This document shows positions 22,975 through 34,200 of a stretch of DNA of 64,000 nucleotides, piece after piece. Source of the DNA: Atherix ibis (Eukaryota > Arthropoda > Insecta > Diptera > Athericidae); NCBI GenBank assembly GCA_958298945.1, contig OY282610.1:23150233-23214232 (forward strand). The letters are read 5' to 3'. The translations under genes and the position numbers were made by a program. The notes under the pieces are model-generated. The model did not search any database and was not told the origin of the DNA. It saw only the letters and a list, made by a program, of their open reading frames with translations. Every line of letters begins with the position of its first letter. Position 1 is the first letter of the stretch.

Positions 22975-23480
22975 GCAGACATTTTTTTTTTAATCCAAAA
23001 ATTATTCGCCGCATATAAAAATTGACTCGAAAGCAATTCGCCGAACATGTACATTGATCAGAATATGGTATTAATCGCCGTATTTATGGAACAGCCAGAG
23101 TAGATTTCGCCGACATTATTTAAAATGATCAATTTTTTAAAAAAATCAATTCTAATTGTCAGATTAGTCAAAAAACCTATTCGCCGCATATAAAAATTGA
23201 CTCAAAATCAATTCGCCGAATTCATAGATAAACCAAAAAAATACTTCGATCAATTTATAGATCAGCCAGAATTAAACACGACAAATTAATTATGAATGAT
23301 CAGTTAAAAATCGATTCGTTTCCAGATTGCTCTAAAAACGTATTCACCAAATTTACGAAATAACTCTCCACGATCATATATCAAACAAAATGGATATTCG
23401 CCGAGTTTATTATAAATAATCAAATCACCACATTTGTCAACAAAAAAAAATAATCAAATCACCACAATTATATACATAGA
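22975..23480. repeat. Degenerate ATTCGCCGA-type interspersed repeat
   Basis: The string ATTCGCCGCATATAAAAATT followed by GACTC(G/A)AAA(G/T)CAATTCGCCGAA occurs near 23005 and near 23180. Looser copies of ATTCGCCGA and of GATCAG/AATTTATAGATCAGC words extend to about 23640. The period is irregular (roughly 60-180 bp). No coding content. Confidence 0.65.
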
Positions 23481-24039
23481 TGAACCCACCAGAAAAGAAA
23501 TCGGAAAATTAATGCACTAATTCAACAAAAAAATTCCTATATTTATATTATAGTTCAACGGAAATTAGTTTTGCTAATCAGCTAAAGAAAATTTCGCAAA
23601 AATAATTTCAAATTTATAGATCAGTCATAATGAACTAATTATAATTTTAGATTTAAAAATTCGATAGAAAAATACGAGTAAATAATAATTGCAGCTTTTA
23701 CTCTCTTACAAGGCTTTTATCCGATCTTTGTTTGAATTTCTCTTTCATTTCTATACAAGTAAATATAATATAAACCATATGCGATTTTCGAACAGAACTC
23801 AATTTGTTCCCAATTTTATGATTAAAAAAAAAAAAAAAAACTCTGAAAATGTAGTTCCTCTCTCCCCCATTCCATGTTTCAAAAAATCTCTTTGTTTTAA
23901 TTAATTTCAATTTGATTTGTTGTTGGTACTCGATGGTGTAAGAAGAAAGTCAAGTTCTTTTCTGGAGGAGAAAGAAATTTTTTTTTTTGGTCAAAGAAGA
24001 GATTATTTTTGGCACAGAATCAAAATTTTCTCGATTCAT

Positions 24040-24470
24040 TGACATCATTGGAATCCCAGCTTTGCAGTTGCCGCCATTTTTTGTTCGATCTCTCGTCATC
24101 CGAACAAAAACGCTTACGCACGTAGAAACTTTCCTCTCCTATCGGAACAACAACAAATAATCGTACGCCATTATATCGCGTACTCGCTTTTGTGCATGCG
24201 TACGTGCATATACGTCACAATTGCGCTTGCGGGTAAGTCGGTGTTTACCATTTTTTCGATGTTTTACGAAAAGAAAGTTCAATTCGGAAATGAGAGAATA
24301 TGACAACACGACGCGACGTCGCTGAATACCAAACAAGAAAATTCTCCGTCAGCATTCGTGGTGACCATCCATCCATCCACCTTATATATGCATATGGATA
24401 TATTCCGCTGTGTAGGTGTATTCTATTGCCAACTTTTATTGCCATGAATGCGCGCATTTGGCAAAAACAG
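24040..24470. promoter_or_regulatory. Candidate regulatory island in Chc intron 1
   Basis: This segment is far less AT-rich than its neighbours and free of recognisable transposon sequence. It contains CG-bearing words (CGTACGCCATTATATCGCGTA, GCGCTTGCGGGTAAGTCGG, ACGACGCGACGTCGCTGAA). GGGTAAGTC at 24230-24238 could serve as a plus-strand splice donor. It could be an intronic enhancer or an unannotated transcript start. This is an inference from composition only. Confidence 0.3.
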
Positions 24471-25600
24471 TCAATTATAAATTATATTTTTTTTATTCGT
24501 TTTAATAATAATTTCCTCTCTTTCCTATACGATAGTTTAATTACAATTAAACTAAAATCGACCGCTGATTATTATTCGTTCGTATTTCATTTTGAATTTT
24601 TCTATTTTTGTAGAAAATTATTATTTTCAAAAAGCAATTTATAATTTATTCGAAAATAGAATTTGAAAATTAAAATAAATAAATTTGTTTCGTTTTATGC
24701 GCGAGTGAAAACGGGACGACTGCAAAAAAAACCCCCACAAGCTATTCCCAAAAACAAATAATTTGTAAATACAGTGGACTATAAAATTTAAGCGTAAAAA
24801 TTTAAATATTTTCAAATATTGTTTCGTTGTTTCAATTTAAACATTTAAAATCAATCAAATAATAAATATTATTGTAAGTAATTTTTCTATTATTTTTTAA
24901 TTAATTCTTGTATTTATTATAGTTAAATATATTAAGTATAATTGATTTTTAGAAATAAGTTTTTCTTCTTCTGTACTTGTATTGAGACACTTTTAAAAAA
25001 AAAAACCCCTACCAAATTGCATACTTACACGTATTTAAAAATGAATCGAGTTCAGAAACATTTGTACTTATAAAGAACTGTGGAAAAAAATAATTCTTAT
25101 CGATATTTTAAGAATAACCTTTTAGAAACACTATTAAAGAATAATATAAGAAATACTCAATAGGAAATTGTGTAAGCGACTGTATATTGGTAATTGATGC
25201 TTTCATTGATAAATGCTCGCATGTATCAATTAATCAATTACGTACAGCCGCGGCCAAAAGTCAGCGACCACCACCTTGATAACAACAGTAAATCGAAAAG
25301 CTATAAAATAAAAAATATATATTTTTTTTCTCGATTTATAAAATATTATAAAATATATTACAATTTAAATATTTTATTTTTTCCTTAAATATTAAAAAAA
25401 AAAGTTGTAATTTCCATTTATATGCTTTTTTTTGCCATTACAAACCATGTGCAATTATCATGTTCACGCCCTTGTCTGAAGCAGATAAAAGTAAATATTA
25501 AATTTTGATGGAAATCCAAGTCTATATTTACTTCCTTACGAAGAATTATCCGATATAGATATGCAACGAATAAATTTCGTCCTTTTTATTAATATTTATT
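24471..25600. other. AT-rich DNA, no gene
   Basis: Long A/T runs only. No motif recognised. Confidence 0.55.
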
Positions 25601-26290
25601 TAGGTTGGTAAGTTTAAAATTGCAAAGAGTTGTGTTCATCAAACTGTGGAACGTTATAGTCAGATCGAAAGTCATGAAAGTTTACCACTCTAGTTTTAGT
25701 GAAGATCGGATAATTTACACAACAAGTAAAATGAATCGGAAACTTACAGTACTGATCGGAGACTTACGAATTAAATAATAAAAGTTGTGTCGAAAAAGTG
25801 TTCCTAACAATGGTGAAAAGGCGATTGAGAGTTGGTGGTATATTTGGGCTTCTAAATAAACAACAACAAAAAACGAAATAAGCTTTATTTCTTAAAACTA
25901 GATTGCTGAAGACTTTTAAAATATACTTTGGGCGAATGAGTCGAAGTTCCACCTCGTTGGGTCCAAACGAGGAATCTACTTGTGTGGGGAGTACTGGAGA
26001 AAAAATGCTGTCGGAAGCTGTGGTCTCAACTGCCAAGCAAGGCGATGGCTCGATCATGGTTTGGGATTGCTTTTGAAGGAAATTAATGCTCTTCCATCTG
26101 AACTTCGATTAAATGGTGAAGGGATAACGATCCAAAACATGGTTCAAAATCATGTAGAGACTATCGACAAAAGAAAAAAAAAAGGTATTTTGGAAAAAAA
26201 TATGCCAACTCCATAGAAGTTTTATGGGTACGGAAGTTCTGTTCATCATTCAAGGAAGACATGTAAAGGATCCTTTTGCAATGCAATAAA
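25600..26290 (+). mobile_element. Tc1-like transposase fossil
   Basis: KIAKSCVHQTVERYSQIESH at about 25617-25680 resembles the second helix-turn-helix of Tc1-type transposases. LWANESKFHLVGSKRGIYLC from about 25928 corresponds to the LWSDESKFxLxGSDG motif with the catalytic aspartate changed to N. CQARRWLDHGLGLL corresponds to the following HGGGSVMVWGC block. There are stops and shifts, and the third catalytic residue is not seen. No terminal repeats recognised. Confidence 0.65.
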
Positions 26291-26519
26291 AAAAAACTCT
26301 CGTGCAAGCTTTGCCATCAAACGCAAAAGGGATTTATTTCTTTCTCTAAATGTCAACGTTCGATGCATTTTGAATTGATTAAATTTTTTTTTTTTTTTGT
26401 AGTAAAAATTATTGATTTTTAATAAATTTATCTAAAATTGCAAAATCTTTATTATCAATTAGCAAAAAGAAACAAATTTAAACGATTTTCTTTTTGAAGT
26501 TACTGAATCTAGTAATTTT

Positions 26520-26760
26520 GTATCGCCACAATGGTATGACAGATGTGGCTGACGTGAACCAAAATGTGTCTAACGTCAGCCAAATGTGACAATCACACTA
26601 ATAGAAAATCACCCAAAATTGACTGATTCGTCAGCCACGCCTGATCCATGTCATCCATCGTCAGAAATCAGACTTTTAGACTGTAAACCAAATTTGCAAA
26701 GAATTCTGGATGAATTTTGCTGACGTCTGCCAATTTGACAGACCGTCTAATGGTATATTC
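26520..26760. repeat. Cluster of CTGACGT/ACGTCAG words
   Basis: The words GGCTGACGTG (about 26549), AACGTCAGCC (about 26573), TTCGTCAGCCAC (about 26626), ATCGTCAGAAAT (about 26658) and GCTGACGTCTGCC (about 26719) occur on both orientations within 200 bp of AT-rich DNA. The layout may be the remains of an inverted-repeat element or a cluster of CRE-like sites. Confidence 0.45.
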
Positions 26761-27055
26761 TTAAGGCTTGAAATTTTTTTTAAAATAAATTTTGCAATTG
26801 AGACTTTCCACAAAAATGATGAGATGTAATAATTCTTTAGATATTGGCATTCGCGAGCATAGATAAATAGTGTAAAGTTCAGTTTGTTTTTTTTTATTTA
26901 AAAATAGTTTTGTTGTTAAAATTTACATTTTAAGATGAAACATAACAAATCCTGCATTCAGTAAACTAAGATTTATTTAAATTTTAAGTTTTGTTCAAAA
27001 ATTTTTGATACTTAATTATTGTTTCATTTGTCATTTGAAATTTTTGATGCTTAAT

Positions 27056-27119
27056 TATTCATTTGTCATTTCAATCAACTTATACATACATATAAGTTGA
27101 TTGAAATGACAAATGAATA
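27056..27119. repeat. Perfect 29-bp inverted repeat with 6-nt loop
   Basis: The arms are 27056-27084 (TATTCATTTGTCATTTCAAT...) and 27091-27119, exactly complementary, around the loop CATACA. The left-arm word TTAATTATTCATTTGTCATT also has a diverged direct copy at about 27013-27036, suggesting a local duplication followed by inversion. It would extrude as a stable hairpin or act as a short MITE core. No terminator function is expected in a eukaryotic intron. Confidence 0.95.
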
Positions 27120-29539
27120 GAAACAATTTTCATTTGAGCGGTTTAATGAGAAAAGAGGAAAAGTATAAAGGGGAGAAGCTCCACCAACTACTTTCCACAA
27201 AGAAAAAATATTACTATTAGCTTATGTCATATACGCAATTTTCTGGATTAATTATTATAGCAAAAGCGGCGAGAAATCGTAACGCTTGCATACTTTTGTG
27301 TAGATATTTTTATGTAGACATGACAACCCACTGACATCTAGTTTTCGCAATAGAAATTTAAAAGCATAATTTATATTCATTTTAATTCACTTATTCCGAT
27401 GAAAAATTCAATCAATTTTTTTATTTTTTGTACAAACTTTTGATATGAAATTTTGTAGACTTTCGGAGAGTTTTAAAACACGCCATTCTCCATGAAAGTG
27501 GTAGCATACCAAAATGCTTGCATACTTTTGTTGTTGTTTTTTTTTAAAGTTATTATTTTGACATTTATCGGAAGTATGGTTTTTATCATTTTTGAAGTAT
27601 TTACAAAAAAAACTAAGTATTTATATAAATAGTTATAATTATTGATAACATTTAATAGGAAATTTTTATTTCAGAAAATGAAGTGTTTTATTAAGAATTA
27701 CAGGTTATTAAACGAAATTAGGAAGCTGGGAATTTGTTTATTTCGGTTATTTGAAAGAAATTAATAAAAATTTTGTTTATAATGTGTTGAAATGGTTTTT
27801 AATGATGATTTATTTGGTCCAAAAAATTGGTTAAAAAGTGAAAAGTTCGTCATTGAATAAATGTAAACAAATTGTGATGTTGACAGTTCAATGTTTACCA
27901 GAAAATAGTTCAGTGCCAGCGTACACGTAAAGTGTGTGTAAGAAAATTTAAGGAATGGATTAAATAAATATTCTAAGTGACCATGATTATTTATTTAACC
28001 TGATCTGCACTTAATGAATATAGTAAAAAAATGATCGAATACATATCAGACTTTATTGTTTTTAAGCTAGGCAAAAACTGTCTTTCACCTTTAGAAGGAG
28101 AATTCACATCAAACAGTTTGATAGCGTACAAGTCCTTTGGATTCTTAAAGTACTCTTCTGAAAGTGTTGCGAACAAATCCGATAACAGTTGGTGCAGTTA
28201 AATTACCATTTCTAGAATAGATTTTTCTATTTTTACACATAATTTTTTTTGATCTAATCACAAATAAATTGTTGCAATTTATATTTTTTGTTTTAATAAA
28301 TTAAAATTGCATAATGTATTTTATTGGAAATTTCCAAAACTACTAATTCTACCAAATAATGAAATCCACAATATTAAGGAAAAAATAGATTTGTTTACGC
28401 ATAAATGGCATTACATATGAAAAAAAGTTTTAAAAGAACCGCCCTAATACGCATACCGAAGTTTCAAATATGCTCCCACTGATTTACGCCGTTTCTGTTA
28501 TTTTGCATATGCATGCGTTCTTACGAATGTTTTTGACAGAATTTTTGTGTAGAGAGGCATATATTCAGCAGTTCTTCTATAATCTAAGCCAACGTGTACT
28601 TTGTTCTGAAGAATACGACCTTTGTTCTAGAGTGTAGAATCGGGAATGATGTGTAGAAGATCACAATACGGTTATGACATTTAATCACAATAAAATCATA
28701 TTAATTTATTTCTGAACAATATACGACATTAGATATTGTTATTATTTTATTTACAATTTATTTTCAATTTATATGGCGAAATGGCATAAAGATAATTTTG
28801 TTATCTCTGCCAACAGATTGCAGCTTTTTTTTTGTTGGTAAAACTAATACGAATTAATGATCAACCAACCAACTTCGGAGCGAGTTTTTTAAAAATATTT
28901 CCGACTACAATACAACAATTCAAAAGTTCCACATCACTTTAAGTGTGTACAAACACCTGCAGGTGGGTGTGATTCATTCAGACACAAATATTTACATGGA
29001 ATTTTGTCAAATAAAAGTCATCACTATTCTTGGAAATAAGTAGTGAATTTATAATTTGTTACACACGTAAAAAAAAAGAGTTTGAAAAAAGCTCTTCATG
29101 ATATGTTGTTGAGAGGTGATTACCCGTGTTTAGTCTAAGTCAGTGTAACAAAAAAAAAACTATTAAAAATTAAAGAAAATATTTTTTTTCTTCTGAAATT
29201 GTTGAGAAATTTAGGCTTTTTTTAAGTGGTTTTTCACTGTTCCACAATGACTATTTTAATACTCTTTAGTACACATGTAAATAAAAATAAGGCTAAGTGG
29301 AAGGAGGGGCATTTACTCTTTTAAGTGCGATAGAATTTGGAAGATGAAAGAAGTAAAAAAAAAACTCCTTAAAATTAAACCAATTTGGGCGTATGGAGTT
29401 AATAGATGTTTGGCCTAAAAAATGTGTGCTGTTCAATGAAAATCTACAATGTTTGTGTACTTATCTCGTAAAATAATTTGTGATTACATTTGCTCTTAAA
29501 TCTAAGTCTTTAGCTTTAATGTCGTATAGTCATATATGG
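27120..29539. other. Intronic DNA without recognised gene
   Basis: AT-rich. GCTTGCATACTTTTG occurs at about 27284 and 27518. The minus-strand open frame 27991-28176 (61 residues) has no recognisable motif. 28440-28680 is more mixed in composition, with no identified content. Confidence 0.5.
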
Positions 29540-30300
29540 AGGGGCTTTTCAATAGCTACGCTCAATATTTGACAGTCTATTACTTTGACATTTCAAATGA
29601 AAGTGCTGTCATTCTTGAACGCTTATGTTTTGCAATAGCTTCAATTTAATTATAGATATGGTAACTACACGATTCCCCAAAGGCGTCAAGATAGTGAAAA
29701 TATATTTTTTTTACCAAATTTGGTTACGAAATCATCTTCATCGAAGAAGCAAAATTTTAACTGAATTGTTACGTAAACAAGCAAAATTTTCAGATATGGG
29801 AGCTTCCTTTGCTTCCTGAAATACTTACTATTTGGTGTGTATTTTGATCGAGGCGTACAGCTTTGGTGTGAGCTTTTTTTCGCCTTAACTGGACGATATG
29901 GACTTGGACAATATTTGGTTTGAAAAGGACGATAACGTTTGCCACACAGCATTTGAAACAAGGGACTTATTACTGTAGACGAAGTTTTTACGTTGCGTCA
30001 TTTCGAAACATGCTGATATCAACTGACCGTCAAGATCGTACATTTGAACGGCCTTAGATTTTTTTCTCAATGGAGTTACGTTAAGTCAATGATCGATGTC
30101 AATGAAATCGGCAATACTTTCCGAGTTGGAGAACAACATCATTCAAGCTATCGATAAAATTCAGCCCGATTTATACGGAAGAGTCATCCAAAATTGAATC
30201 TCTCCGATCACCACCTGTAAACGAAGCCATTTGAACACTGTTATTTTTAAATAATAATTGCATCGAATGTACTTTAATCTGCTATAAAGATATCCCCCAT
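29540..30300 (+). mobile_element. Internally deleted DD41D mariner fossil
   Basis: A start at 29657 reads MVTTRFPKGVKIVKIYFFYQ, which resembles the N-terminal helix region of rosa-like transposases. From 29885 it jumps to MDLDNIWFEKDDNVCHTAFE (second catalytic D) and CVISKHADIN*PSRS. The middle third of the gene is deleted. The flanks GGAGGGGCTTTTCAATAG near 29539 and ATATCCCCCATC near 30290 may be decayed terminal repeats. Confidence 0.6.
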
Positions 30301-30478
30301 CGAATACATACAACTCTTTTTATTCAATTTTAAAGATTGAGCGCGCCTTTAATGGAAAAACTCCATAAGTGTTAATATGTAAAAAAAAATTGTCGTTAAG
30401 CTGAGATTACACAGTCCGCGCAACTGCACGTACCAACTTGTGAGAAGTTCGTTCAATTTTAAAAAGTACACGGACTGA

Positions 30479-30586
30479 TTTGATTTGTGCAATGCACGAC
30501 TTTTTAATGTGCACGAACCTGGGGAAAAGGGTATTTTCCCTCCAACTTCGTGCACTATAAAAAAATCGTGCATTGCACAGATCAAA
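30479..30586. repeat. Inverted repeat with TCGTGCATTGCAC words
   Basis: The arms 30479-30517 (TTTGATTTGTGCAATGCACG...) and 30547-30586 (ending TCGTGCATTGCACAGATCAAA) pair with a few mismatches. The spacer is itself partly self-complementary (GGGAAAA/TTTTCCC). Further TCGTGCATTG and GTGCACGAAC words continue to about 30715. It may be a fold-back or MITE remnant. Confidence 0.75.
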
Positions 30587-31863
30587 AATCGTGCATTGTA
30601 CAGATTCGGTTTTGGTTACGAACTAAAAAGCCTAAACCGGTTCGTACATACGAGAATAACACATGATTTGCCATTTCTATGAATATGCACGAACCAAAAA
30701 GCTCGTGCTGCGATCGTGCAACTTTGGCAAATGTCAATTTTGGTTGCTTTTCGACGCTGTGAGTTGTTCTATGAATTTCTTTTTATTATTTGTTTAGTGA
30801 AACTGGAGGAGTTTCAAACAGCAGGTGTTGTGTTCACATTTGGTGTGTATCGTGTGTGTTCACATTTGATGATGTTGTGAAGAAAAAGCAACGCACTTCG
30901 TGAGTACGGCTATGGTTTCAAAATCGGTCGACAGATGGTGCTTACCGAAAGGTGGTACAAGCATTTTTTTTGTGGACAATTCGTCGGCGATTACATGACC
31001 GTCTTGCGAATTTTAGTAGGTTCGTGCAAAAAACATCGGCAAATCACACGAATCCGCACATACTTTTATGCCCATTGCAGAAATAATTCTTAATCATCTC
31101 AGCTCTCTATTTTAATAAACCAAAATCCTCTATTCGTCCCATAAAATCAGTCTTTCCTGATTCTGAAGGCAAAATAATTCCAATTTTTATTTAAATTATT
31201 TGTTCGCTATAGAATATATTATCTCCGAAAATAGATTTTTTTTCAATTCTATTAAATTATTTCTTATTAAATACCTAATTTTTGGAGATATCTCAAAAAT
31301 AATTGCATTTAAAAGTCAATTTTTTCTTACGAAACTCGATATTTTTATCATTTTCTTTTCTTCATCTACCATTCAATTCCTAATAATTCTTATTGGCTAT
31401 AAAAATCAAATACTTCTGATATCTTTGAAAATGGTTTTTTTTCTCTTATAGATTTGATTATGTGGGCGTGTATAAGCTATCAAATCAAAATAACAATAAT
31501 AATAAAAATGAAATCATCAAAAAAAAAGAAGAAGAAAAAATTCGAATATTTTTTAAGAATTTCGATTATAGCAACTTTTAATTCAATCGTCGAAATATAT
31601 TTAAATATAGAAAAAAATTACCTTCTTTACGTTGCTACAGAAAAGCTAAATTGATAATAACTCAAAATGGATGATATCTAATCAATTCTTAAATTAGAAG
31701 GATTTATTCCTAGTAAAGGGTTATCGAATTTGTACTTTGAAAAGTTCAGTTAAATAAAAAATACTGAAAATTTAGGTTGTCATGACGAATTTTCATTTCA
31801 TTATATTTCTTGGATGTTGTCATTATGTATGGGATATAAAATTATTCAAATGGTTAAATAAAG

Positions 31864-31965
31864 ACCTTTATTTAATCACTTGAACAATTTTATATAATTA
31901 TTGATGGGCTTTTCACATCTTTTTAAACCTTTATTTAATCACTTGAACAATTTTATATAATTATT
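31864..31965. repeat. 39-bp perfect direct repeat
   Basis: The 39-bp string starting ACCTTTATTTAATCACTTGA occurs at 31864-31902 and again, identical, at 31927-31965, separated by 24 bp. Identity suggests a recent duplication. The function is unknown. Confidence 0.9.
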
Positions 31966-31984
31966 TTTTAAAGAGACTCCAACA

Positions 31985-32260
31985 CCATCAGAACTTTGCA
32001 CGCAATAAAGTCAAAATTTATCGTGTTGTGTGGCTTGTGGCGCCGTCTTATTAAAACCGCATATGATGAAAATTCAAATTTCAATTATCATATAGCCAGA
32101 GCGCTTACAATTGATGGTAACCTACCACATTTTTAATTAAATACAGGCCAATGAAACCTTCAGGCCATAATGCACACTAGACAGTTATTTTTAGTGGATA
32201 AAAAAAGAGAAAAATGACCCTGATTACTGATAGAAATTGATCTTCTCTTAAGGACAAAAC
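31985..32260 (-). mobile_element. Small DD41D mariner fragment
   Basis: The plus-strand stretch GTGTTGTGTGGCTTGTGGCG CCGTCTTATTAAAACC is the complement of the GFNKT(A/V)PxATCHT segment and parallels 11320-11350 in the element at 10899-12213. The rest is badly decayed and the ends are unclear. Confidence 0.5.
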
Positions 32261-32371
32261 GTAGCTACGGCAGAATCAACACTTTTGTAGAGAGTTTTTT
32301 TTATGATTTTAACACGTACTAATATAAAATGTCAAACCTTAAACTAAACAAATGCTACCTTTCATGACATA

Positions 32372-32711
32372 CGAGGTCTGTTCAAAGAACAACACTTTTG
32401 TAGAAAGTTTTTATGAATTTTGAATTTCCGCGGGTCACGGATATTCGATTTTCTATTTTTTATGTTGGTACTCATGTCTCTCACTTATGCCGACAAGTTC
32501 GGCCATTTTGAATGTTCAGTTAATTTATGACAGCTGCTTTTCTTGCACGTGTTTTGGCTCGTCTTTGATTTTTGGCCATTCCAAAAAATGGATCAAAGAA
32601 TCTGTTTCGGGAACAAGAAAAAGTCACAGGGGGCCAGATCTGGGGAATACGGTGGCTGTGTACATAACCCGTGAAAATTCAAAATTCGCGATACTTTTTG
32701 AATAGATCTCG
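32372..32711. mobile_element. 340-bp rearranged DD34D mariner derivative with two left ends
   Basis: Terminal repeats start CGAGGTCTGTTC at 32372 and end GATCTCG at 32711, with TA on both sides. The left part (32410-32600) is the 5' untranslated and early region seen at 3707-3900 and 38690-38830. The right part (about 32605-32711) is inverted: its complement reads QPPYSPDLAPCDFFLFP and then runs into a second copy of the 5' terminal sequence (AAAATTCGCGATACTTTTTG preceded by CCGTGAAAATTC). Both ends therefore derive from the left end. It has no coding capacity. Confidence 0.8.
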
Positions 32712-34200
32712 TATATTATTTAACAGTTATCAAAATTGTGTACGCACAGGATTGACAACTAGGACCACAATAGTAATCAAAAATGAAATTAGCACAATTC
32801 TTTTAATAATTATTATCACATGTAATAAAACTAAATTATTGAATTAAATCATGATCATTTTTTTTTTAAATTTATTGCAAGCCATATTTTTTCTCCTACG
32901 AATAGTGGTGGTCACTTATTTTTACCCGCTACGGTACACTTACAAAAGTAAAACGAGAAGAAAAATAAATTTTTTTTTAAATTAATTTTAATCTTTTGGC
33001 ATTATTTTTTTTTTTGTATTCGAACTCATAATTGGACAATGTTCGTTAAATTAAATTTGATTTTATATCAAAATCAGAAAATTAATCAGAAAACTAAAAA
33101 TAAAAGCGAAACTCTTTTGTACAATAATTTTGATATAAAAGCGATTATTAATAATAAAAGAAAATAAAACAACAACGAAAGACAAGGCGGCGGAGAATTT
33201 GAATCATTCGTTGACTCACTTCTCTCATGCTTTCGTTCTCTCATTAACTTGATCTCTTTTCACTCACCCAATCAATGAAGCATTCGCTTTCTATTGCCTA
33301 TGACGCGCCTTATTAACGCGATGTGATCAGCAAGCAGCGTGCGATCAGCATATACCATATCGTCAAAATTCCTATCGACAGGCAAATGTCGTCAGAGTCG
33401 CCGGTCAGGCTCACCTTTGACGTGATCATGACTTTAACCGCTTGGCGCTGTGCTGTGGCCAACATTGAACCGACCACAACCGACAAATGTCGTTGGTATT
33501 ATTTTTGTCATTATCTACAGTTGATCAACTAGTAAATAATCAACAGACCATTTGATAATTTTAAACGAAAGAGAGAAGAAATGCTTTAATTGAAACGTAA
33601 AATATGGCAATCGGTCGTCTAGGGGGTGGCGCTCGTGTTATCAACAACATTAAAAATTGTGCAAAAATTGCGTTTCTTTTTAATTCGAGAGAAACTAATT
33701 TTTTTTTTTTTACCAATAAAAAATTTTCTTCTATCACAATGGAATTGAGCAAACATGTTATCATCAAATAGAAATTATTACAAAAAAACAAAAAAAAAAT
33801 GGGGATGCTTATATTTATTATTAGTCATAACAGAACCACAGGAAATAAAGAAGAAAATGGGGCAGGGTGGAAGGAGGATATATTTATTACAATTATCACT
33901 TATGTATTTTGTTTTTTTTTTGTTTTTTTGATAATTCCAATGCCGAAACAATTTTATTTTTTTTAATTTGAATCTTGAAACATTTTTCCCATTTCGCTCG
34001 TAAATTTTCCTCTAAGTTTTGTGATGACACAACACATGTTCATGCTCTTATGTGTACCTACGCAAAATATATTATTGACTTTTGGAACGATGTAATTATA
34101 AAAAAAATCTGCTATGGAAAAACCCAAAATGGAAGAAATATTTACTAAAAAAAATGATCATAAAAATGAAAATTTAGACATTTTTAGTGCTTTAAAATAT
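32712..34200. other. AT-rich DNA containing one less AT-rich island (33180-33530)
   Basis: Mostly A/T runs. 33180-33530 has many CG and GATCA words (GTGATCAGCAAGCAGCGTGC GATCAGCATATACC) and no transposon motif, so it is a candidate cis-regulatory element, by composition only. Confidence 0.4.

Noticed and set aside
21808..22993. Gene family of three small proteins (MTGSSMRLNVSVV...)
   Set aside because: The frames are exactly the 392-bp repeat period, end at different points and lack gene signals.
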